This document shows, one piece after another, positions 60,034 through 64,000 of a stretch of DNA of 64,000 nt. Source of the stretch: Penelope pileata (Eukaryota > Chordata > Aves > Galliformes > Cracidae); assembly GCA_013396635.1 (NCBI GenBank), contig WBMW01004119.1:62001-126000 (forward strand). The letters run 5' to 3'. Made by a program: the position numbers and the translations under genes. The notes under the pieces were generated by a model. That model searched no databases, had not been told where the DNA came from, and was given only the letters and a program-made list of their open reading frames with translations. Positions within the stretch are counted from its first letter, which is position 1. Every line of letters starts with the position of its first letter.

Positions 60034-61225
60034 AAGATGACAGTGTTGGTTAGAGAAAAAACATTTGTAAGTAGAAATTGCATTGAAATTAATGCATTGC
60101 CAAAGAGCTATGGGTTCTTACAGCTAGCAGATCTACTCCCTGAACTAGCTGCACCCTCAGTTTCACATGCAGCAGCAGGGAATAGAGGATGTTTCCTTAT
60201 GACTTGTGCCATATGTCTCAGCAGGTTTCAGTTCCCTCCAGACAGAGCAAAAGCTGTTCCTTGAACAGAAGGTGCCACAGCTTCAAATTCTTGGGGGATG
60301 GCTTCAAAATGGTCACAGCCATTTTATGTTGTATGGTCCTGGGTTAAAAACCTGTGCCGTTGGAGTCAGCTGGGTTAGAAGGGAGGGGCTGGGAGCAGGG
60401 GGACCAGGACACACTGGTGACATGGGGACAGGCAGTCATGCCAGCTGGTGGCAAACTCTGCCTTACATGGACAGAACATGAGAGAGTACGTCTCTGGTTA
60501 TTGAACCACCAAGAAAGAGCTCTGAGTCACTTGAGCCTACTGGTTGAGTTTCTTCTCCCTTTGCAGGAATCAGCCCACTAAATGCGTCTGCATGGTAGAC
60601 TCCTTTTGTAGCATGTTGAGTCAGTATGTTTTGCTTTCCTTAGGCTTCAGCGATCTGATGTTTGTCAACTCCTGCCCAGGGTGGATATGGTGTGTTACAG
60701 CATTGATTTGTTGCTGCTGCCCTTGTTAGCTCTGAGCAGTGTCTTTAGGATGGCTGAGACATCCCTAAACTCTTGTGCAGCTGTAGGTTGGGAAGTGTTG
60801 CATAAACTGTGGTGAATGGAATTGCTCATACAAAGTATGTTTTTACAGTAAGTGCTGTTTCTGCTTACTTATGTACCCTGGAATTGTAGCTTAATATTTA
60901 AAGTAACAAAATTTTGCAGTTTTTTAAAAAAATATTTATTTATTAAACAATGGAGCCAAAAGACAACCAAATGAAAATAAAAATCCTTGTACATACAGCT
61001 TTGGGCATAGTTTTGCTCATCCTTTACTTTGTCCCCACTGCTCTGCTGTTCTTTGCAGTATACTTTTGAAATAGGTCATTGTAATATTTTAAATCACAAA
61101 CTGAAGGAATGGGACAAAGCTTAAGGTTCTCACTCTTCACAACGCGTGGCAAAATTTTTTCATGTAATTTTTACCATACAATTGGACGATAAAAGCAGGG
61201 GTATGAACTTACTTTTATTCTTCTT

Positions 61226-61568
61226 CCACAGAATCGTAGAATTGTTTGAGGGACCGTTAAAGGTTATCTAGTTCAACTCCCCTGCAATGTACAGGGACAC
61301 CTACAGCTAGATCAGGGTGCTCAGAGCCCCGTGCAGCCTGACCTTGAATGTCTCCAGGGCTTCCACCACATCTCTAGGCAACCTGTTCCACTGCTTCACT
61401 ACCCTTATTATAAAAAAAGCTTTTTCTTATCCAATCTAAATCTCCACTCTAGTACTTTGAAACCATTTCCCCTTGTCCAGCACCACAGACCCTGCTAAAA
61501 AGTCTGTCCCCTTCTTTCTTATAGCCCCCCTTTAGATACTGAAAGGCCACTATCAGGTCTTTCAGAGC
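61226..61568 (-). mobile_element. CR1 LINE 3' end, minus strand
   Basis: It opens on the plus strand with the reversed tail (cacagaatcgtagaattgtt) and continues through ctagttcaactcccctgcaa, gggtgctcagagccccgtgc, atgtctccagggcttccacc and cctgttccactgcttcacta, to ggccactatcaggtctttca. About 340 bases. It is the first part of a three-piece CR1 cluster. Confidence 0.9.
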
Positions 61569-61623
61569 TTTTGTAAGTCAAGGGATTTAAAACACTAGGA
61601 ATAAAGTGCAGTAACTTGTAAGA

Positions 61624-62485
61624 ACTGGGAGAAGCTGTTGACTTCCCTGAGGGCAGAGGGGCCTTGGAGAGAGATCTTGACCAGTTGGAGAGCTGGGCAA
61701 TCACCAACTGCATGAGGTCTAACAAGAGCAAGTGCTGGATTCAGCTCCTGGGATGGAGGAACCCTGGCTATGCGTACAGAGTAGGGAATGAGAGATTGGA
61801 GAGCAGCCCCGTGAAAAAATTTGGGTGTTCTGGTTGAGGACAAGTTGAACTTGAGCCTGGAGTGTGCCCTGGCAGCCAAAAGGGCCAACTGCACCCTGCG
61901 GTGCCCCAGGCCTGGCACCGCCAGCTGGGCGAAGGGAGGGGTTGTCCTGCTCTGCTCTGTGCTGTGTGGCCTCACTTCGAGCACTGTGTGCAGGTTTGGG
62001 TGCTGCGATATAAGAGGGACATGAGACTATTAGAGTGTGTCCAAAGAAGGGCTGTGACGATGGGAAGGATCTGGAGGGCAAGATGTGATGAGTGGCTGGG
62101 GCCCATTGGTTTGCTCAGCCCAGAGCAGAGGGGGCTGAGGGGAGGGCTCATGGCGGCCTACAGCTTCCTCACAAGGGGAGCGGAGGGGCAGCACTGATCT
62201 CTGCTGTCTGGTGACAGTGACAGGGCCCAAGGGAATGGCATGGAGCTGTGTCAGGGGAGGGTCAGGTTGCGTGCTAGGAAAAGGGTCTTCACCAGAGGGG
62301 GGTTGGGCCCCAGAACAAGCTCCCCAGAGCAGTGGTTGTGGCAGCAGGTCTTTTGGGAGTTCATGAAGTGTTTGGACAATGCCCTCAGACATAGGGTTTA
62401 ATTTTGGGTGGTCCTGTGTGAGCCAGGAGTTGAGCTCCATGATCCTGGTGGATTCCTCCCAACTCAGGATATTCTGTGATTCTAG
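61624..62485 (+). mobile_element. CR1 LINE with end of ORF2, plus strand
   Basis: About 860 bases in sense orientation covering the C-terminal part of CR1 ORF2 (reverse transcriptase protein) and the 3' UTR. Broken frames carry recognisable CR1 blocks: ESWAITNCMRSNKSKCW, then NLSLECALAAKRANC, then after a frameshift YKRDMRLLECVQRRA. The tail is ctcaggatattctgtgattc. The frame is interrupted by stops and shifts, so it is inactive. Its GC content is clearly higher than that of the flanks. Confidence 0.9.
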
Positions 62486-62690
62486 GACTGAGTCCTGCAT
62501 CCAAGCCATTGGTGAAAACATTGAAGAGACCTGGCCCCAAAATGGAGCCCTGCAGAACCCCACTAGTGACTGACAGCCAGCCTGATGTAACTCCTTTTCC
62601 TATAACCCTTTGCTTTCGACTCATCAGCCTATTGTTCAGCCATTGTACTTTGTCTAATGTATTGCAGGATCACTATTTACAGTCCTAGAA
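62486..62690 (-). mobile_element. CR1 reverse transcriptase fragment, minus strand
   Basis: On the minus strand a frame at 62624-62385 reads SGVLQGSILGPGLFNVFTNG, the reverse transcriptase block that normally reads GVPQGSxLGPxLFNIFINDL in CR1, with Pro changed to Leu and Asp to Gly. Only about 200 bases remain. It abuts the tail of the plus-strand CR1 directly. It may be the upstream part of the same minus-strand element as 61226-61568, with the plus-strand CR1 and a deletion between them. Confidence 0.82.
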
Positions 62691-64000
62691 TTGTTTAACT
62701 ATCCCATGTGGATAATGTAATAAATAACTTCGGGTTCTTCTGTCATGTATGCCTCTCTGAGCTTCTCTAGAACCAGCAAACCCCTGTGCCTTAGGGCTAT
62801 GCTCCTTGGTAGATGATTTAATGGCCAGAATGTGATAGTATAATTAAATCACATCGATGATTTATTTATTTTTCGTAATGTGAGGTAGTAAAGACTAATA
62901 GTAGCTCTGTGCTATGCTGAGCGATGGTGTGAAGGCAATGCATAACTGATATTTTACAGGATGCTCCTTCATTACTGACCTTTTGTACCTTGCTTCAGTG
63001 TGGGAACTGTGAAAGGCCAAGAACCTCCCACAGATCAGCCACAAAGTATGCACAGAAAGTTTGGGGGGCATATGAGAGGGGCTTTCATAGGGAAGGTTGA
63101 TTTACAGTGACTTCTAATTAGAAAGCAAGTGAGAGGTGGTGCAGATAGATGAGCTGATACTTGAGCAATGACAGGCAAAGCTCTGGCTTTTTAAGTATGG
63201 CTGAATGCTGACAGCATGCTGGTCTGTAACTACCTAGACCTGTTCTGCAGCTGCGTTGCTTGTGGCAGCCACCACTTTGCATGTGTGAATGCACAAAACA
63301 AAGAGGAAGTAAAAAACCCTGTGTTTTATGCCTTCTTCTAATACTCGGGCACAAACTCTCAGGCTGGGGGACTGTTTCCTGGGTTTGGCAGCCTGCTTTT
63401 TGATGTATAATCTTTCTTCCTGCGTTGGAGATCACCAGGACAGGCTAATCCCACGATTAAGGCAGATCAGCTGAAGGGCTGTTTCCATAGCAGATGGCCT
63501 CCTATGAGTGCCGGGTTACTCTTGTACTAGAGCAAAGCCACAGGGCAACGTAGATAGCGGTGCAAATCCTGTTCATCTTGACTAATTGTCAACTCAGTCC
63601 TAGTTCCTTTTTCTTGGCAGAAAAGAAACTACATCAAATATCCAATTTCTGCTCAAGCACGACACTGAATCTGTATGTAACAGTCAAAAACCAAACGCAA
63701 ACTTGTATTTACATCATTTGTGCTGCACTAATCTTTGCATTATTTCACATTTAATTTGTTTGTTGAGCAGCATTTTTTGTGGCCCTGAAGCCATCTGCAG
63801 GAAGGGCTGCACTCTGACCACCACAATGATTGTACTCTACAGCTGCACACCCACAGCTATGCAGGTAAAATGACACAGCAGAGTAAATAGCTACTCTGAA
63901 AAATTACGTACGCAGGACTGATGAGTAAGTCTTACAACAGAAATAGATGCTTTTGAGACTGTTCTGTGAAAGCACAGCAGTTTATTGTACTATCATCTTT
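62691..64000. other. Unique AT-rich DNA to the window end
   Basis: About 1.3 kb. I see no repeat, RNA gene or convincing reading frame. The longest frame is 105 codons on the minus strand (63118-63435) and is unrecognised. Confidence 0.6.

Larger units (their letters stand above)
58335..61225. other. Unique DNA with a stop-poor stretch
   Basis: About 2.9 kb between a mariner and a CR1 cluster. The interval 59.36-60.03 kb is unusually stop-poor on both strands and holds the longest open frame in the window; both are listed separately. Elsewhere nothing is recognised. An acceptor-like tttcttctccctttgcag lies at 60550-60567. Confidence 0.5.

Noticed and set aside
1..64000. tRNA, rRNA, snRNA, well-known microRNAs, CRISPR or retroviral genes
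   Set aside because: I looked for tRNA B-box sequence, U6-like text, several conserved microRNA seeds, regularly spaced repeats and retroviral coding motifs and found none. A small RNA without sequence hallmarks could still be missed by eye.

Overview
This is vertebrate nuclear DNA, most likely from a galliform bird (chicken, turkey or a relative). Every dispersed repeat I can name is either a CR1 LINE fragment ending in the avian ATTCTATGAT-type tail or a copy of one mariner-family DNA transposon that resembles the galliform element known as Galluhop/Mariner1. The base composition is AT-rich, with two GC/CpG-rich spots. I see no bacterial operon, phage, CRISPR, tRNA or rRNA gene, and no endogenous retrovirus. 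No open reading frame belongs to a host protein family I recognise, so the window is best read as intergenic or deep intronic DNA.

Layout. Bases 1-120 are the cut edge of a CpG-rich block. Unique AT-rich DNA runs to a minus-strand CR1 (5.64-6.06 kb). A near full-length mariner lies at 9.94-11.67 kb on the minus strand, split by a plus-strand CR1 at 10.87-11.28 kb. A deleted mariner (14.91-15.46 kb) and an old CR1 (16.1-16.4 kb) follow. A second, complete CpG island lies at 19.34-19.82 kb, with a short CR1 next to it. Another deleted mariner is at 20.89-21.44 kb. The fourth mariner (30.17-31.03 kb) keeps readable but broken transposase. A longer CR1 sits at 34.3-35.0 kb. Then 10.7 kb (35.0-45.8 kb) has no repeat I recognise. 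Two more deleted mariners lie at 45.79-46.32 and 57.78-58.33 kb, and CR1 pieces at 50.5, 56.4 and 61.2-62.7 kb. A 33-base assembly gap falls inside a poly-A run at 55.43 kb.

The best-supported biology is the mariner family. Six copies occur in 48 kb. One shows the DD34D spacing but has lost the middle Asp. Three share the same internal deletion, so they descend from one deleted founder that multiplied as a non-autonomous, MITE-like element. A fifth deleted copy arose independently and carries an AAAC microsatellite at its junction. No copy can encode a working transposase.

Several short segments are open in one frame between good-looking splice sites (24.66-24.79 kb minus; 50.25-50.43, 54.04-54.18 and 59.44-59.61 kb plus). 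They are listed as candidates only, because such coincidences are expected in 64 kb. I found no evidence for a new multi-gene system.
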